Shown here: positions 62,621-64,000 of the stretch, piece by piece | Layout: every line of letters begins with the position of its first letter | Numbering within the stretch: the first letter of the stretch is position 1 | DNA from: Flavobacterium sp. UBA2787 | GTDB lineage: Bacteria; Bacteroidota; Bacteroidia; Flavobacteriales; Flavobacteriaceae | Direction: 5' to 3' | NCBI GenBank assembly: GCA_002352205.1 | Contig: DEHZ01000017.1 | Coordinates: forward strand, 1-64,000 | DNA: 64,000 nt | Notes under the pieces: model-generated | Databases searched by the model: none | Told to the model about the DNA's origin: nothing | What the model saw: the letters and a program-made list of their open reading frames with translations, nothing else | Made by a program: the position numbers and the translations under genes

Positions 62621-63016
62621 TTAGTCTTTGTCCACCATGTCTTTTAAATGCACTCGCAACGCGTTCACAGAAATACTGATTTCCCAAAATGAAATGCCTA
62701 ACGAAATGAGTAAAGCCAATAAACTTCCTCCAAAAAGAATAATGCCCGGCAATTGGTATTCAAAAAACAAAACCAACATCGCAAACACCGACAAAAACAA
62801 ACTTAATACACCCGCTAATTGCATATAACGAATCAATGTTAACCTAAGATTTAAATTCGCAATTTCAATCAAAATGCTTTTGTTCTCTTTTTCGTCATAC
62901 GTCTTTTTTAAACCACGTACAATTTGAGCAATAGTTAAAAAGCGATTTGTATAAGCCAATAAAATCAACGAAGTGGCGGAAAAGAGTAGGGCGGGAGTGT
63001 CGATGGTTAGGGTCAT
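62621..63016 (-). CDS. DUF2721 family membrane protein
   Basis: A 131-residue protein with three hydrophobic segments. PALLFSATSLILLAYTNRFL at the N-terminus, then a charged middle (RGLKKTYDEKENKSILIEIA), RYMQLAGVLSLFLSVFAML and IILFGGSLLALLISLGISFW give the DUF2721 pattern. The family has no known role. It stands alone; repeat-like G/T-rich sequence is at its 5' side. Confidence 0.85.
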   Translation of the reverse strand: MTLTIDTPALLFSATSLILLAYTNRFLTIAQIVRGLKKTYDEKENKSILIEIANLNLRLTLIRYMQLAGVLSLFLSVFAMLVLFFEYQLPGIILFGGSLLALLISLGISFWEISISVNALRVHLKDMVDKD

Positions 63017-63021
63017 AGTGA

Positions 63022-63067
63022 AGTTGCGGGTTTAAAATTGAGGGTTTCGGGTTGCGAGTTCAAAGTT
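63022..63067. repeat. Degenerate GGGTTT/GAGTTC-rich repeat
   Basis: TTGCGGGTTTAAAATTGAGG and GGTTTCGGGTTGCGAGTTCA are related to the GTTTCAG heptamer arrays at 46272 and 56651 but poorer in match. It lies just upstream of the DUF2721 start. Confidence 0.3.
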
Positions 63068-63086
63068 CGTGAATCTTTATTCATTA

Positions 63087-63689
63087 TTATATAATTTTTA
63101 AAATTTCATTTTTTATAATCACTTTTTCTGTATCTCCAATTTCAATAATGATATTGTTAAAAATGAAAATATCACCAACTTCTGCTATTGGAATTAATTT
63201 CGAATCAACTACTTTACCATTTTCTCTTGTAACTAGATTATCTTTTGAGATTCTAATAATTTCTAAACTACTAATTTTTAATGGAACATCTATCGATATT
63301 TCAGGGATATAACAAGAGATGTTTTTTATTGTTTTAAAATCATCAATTTTGATTTCATTATTTTCTACAGGACGGTTAAAGTTTAAAATGGGTTCAGGAA
63401 TTTCTTTTACTCTAAAATGAAACTTTTCGGATTTGTTTTTTGTTTTAACTTCTACAAATAGAGCTTCGGATTGATTTGTAATTATAGTGTATTTTTCGTT
63501 AGTACTACCTTTTTCTACAATACCATAATCAGAAGTAATTGATACTATTTTTTTATTTGATGAAATGTTTAAGGGATTAACTAGACCTTTATAGATGATA
63601 TTTTTAGTAGATTCATTATAGCAATAAATAGTTGTTTTGTTGGAACAAGAACAAAAGATTATCAGTATAAAGTAAAAGTAATATTTCAT
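63087..63689 (-). CDS. Lipoprotein resembling the GldM C-terminal domains
   Basis: A 200-residue protein with a lipoprotein signal (YFILIIFCSCSNK; lipobox Cys at residue 15, close to a second Cys at 13). The mature part is all-beta: KFHFRVKEIPEPILNFNRP is like the GldM/PorM sequence (F-R-V-K-x-I-P-x-P), followed by VENNEIKIDDFKTIK, SLEIIRISKD and AEVGDIFIFNNIIIE in the order of the last GldM domain. GldM spans the periplasm in the T9SS/gliding motor; a free lipoprotein copy of its tip domain could interact with the same machinery. No T9SS genes are adjacent. Confidence 0.5.
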   Translation of the reverse strand: MKYYFYFILIIFCSCSNKTTIYCYNESTKNIIYKGLVNPLNISSNKKIVSITSDYGIVEKGSTNEKYTIITNQSEALFVEVKTKNKSEKFHFRVKEIPEPILNFNRPVENNEIKIDDFKTIKNISCYIPEISIDVPLKISSLEIIRISKDNLVTRENGKVVDSKLIPIAEVGDIFIFNNIIIEIGDTEKVIIKNEILKII

Positions 63690-63742
63690 AGAAATTTTAG
63701 TAGACCTTTGTAAAAGTTTTAAACTTTGACAAATGATTAGAA

Positions 63743-64000
63743 TTATTTGAGAATTTTAAAGATCTCAACCTCCTTTTTATGTCTTAAAGTTGCTATTTCC
63801 GCTTCTCTATCCAAAATATAATCAATGTTCAAGTTGGTAATGTCGAAACTAATTTCAGTTATAAATCGGTTTGAAACATTTGAGTAATTTGATTCGATTT
63901 CTTTGGTATCAGAAAGAAGTTTTAATTCTTTTTCTGCACCTTGAAAGATTATTTCGCAACCTTCAAATGTTTTAATCTTCCTATTGCCAACAACGATAAT
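63743..64000 (-). CDS. 3' end of an unknown gene (partial)
   Basis: An open frame enters from the right edge and stops at 63743-63745; 85 residues are visible, including KIKTFEGCEIIFQGAEKELK and YILDREAEIATLRHKKEVEI. The part seen is charged, has no membrane segment and looks partly coiled-coil at the end. It cannot be assigned to a family. It lies upstream of the GldM-like lipoprotein gene (53-base gap), on the same strand. Confidence 0.65.
   Translation of the reverse strand: MIVVGNRKIKTFEGCEIIFQGAEKELKLLSDTKEIESNYSNVSNRFITEISFDITNLNIDYILDREAEIATLRHKKEVEIFKILK

Overview
The window looks like a chromosomal segment of a Flavobacterium-type member of the Bacteroidota. Signs seen directly are the very AT-rich sequence, a type IX secretion (T9SS) sorting tail at the left edge, many -7 promoter elements of the Bacteroidota form TAnnTTTG, Flavobacteriaceae-type genes (PorV/PorQ-like, DUF4105, DUF2805/TIGR03643) and frequent short intergenic repeats. 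No plasmid, phage, transposase or CRISPR array was seen.

Region 1 (about 280-27203) is a one-directional surface-polysaccharide (O-antigen-like) locus. It opens with an ABC-2 exporter (permease and ATPase with a C-terminal cargo domain). Next come a probable nonulosonic-acid block (cytidylyltransferase, NeuB-like synthase, KdsC-like phosphatase, TylF-like methyltransferase, candidate sugar-acid transferase), hexapeptide acetyltransferases, about a dozen GT2/GT4 glycosyltransferases, an asparagine-synthase-like amidotransferase, an FkbM methyltransferase, a Wzy/WaaL membrane protein, a GtrB-like plus DUF6056 pair, and a terminal WcaJ/WbaP-type initiating transferase. Many genes overlap by 4-19 bases, so large parts are likely co-transcribed.

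Region 2 (27204-43957) is mostly housekeeping: DUF4105, PorV/PorQ-like, pssA, GH25, lptB, CMD, tatC, kdsD, recQ, amidohydrolase, DUF2891, FAD protein, idi, queD, bcp, manA, and tRNA-Thr(UGU).

Region 3 (44000-48830) is accessory and repeat-rich. It holds two lipoprotein genes separated by an attC-like imperfect palindrome (one reads as a degenerate serpin), a structured repeat element, composite heptamer repeats and inverted-repeat elements of about 100 bp, then a DUF4369 lipoprotein and a DUF819 transporter.

Region 4 (48832-57464) runs mostly leftward: M61 peptidase, alpha/beta hydrolase, two DUF2805 paralogues, sterol-desaturase-like enzyme, AlkB, AqpZ, DoxX, EamA, and an L,D-transpeptidase-like protein.

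Region 5 (57467-62550) is the most interesting. A LysR regulator is divergent from a tight run of small unknown genes, DUF6671, Sua5 (which consumes bicarbonate), an SbtA-type sodium/bicarbonate transporter, and a lipoprotein that reads as an iota-class carbonic anhydrase (COG4337). The run ends in a strong terminator. Together these suggest a compact inorganic-carbon capture and use module in a heterotroph. The right edge holds DUF2721, a GldM C-domain-like lipoprotein, and the tail of an unknown gene. All function calls come from reading the sequence; no database search was run.
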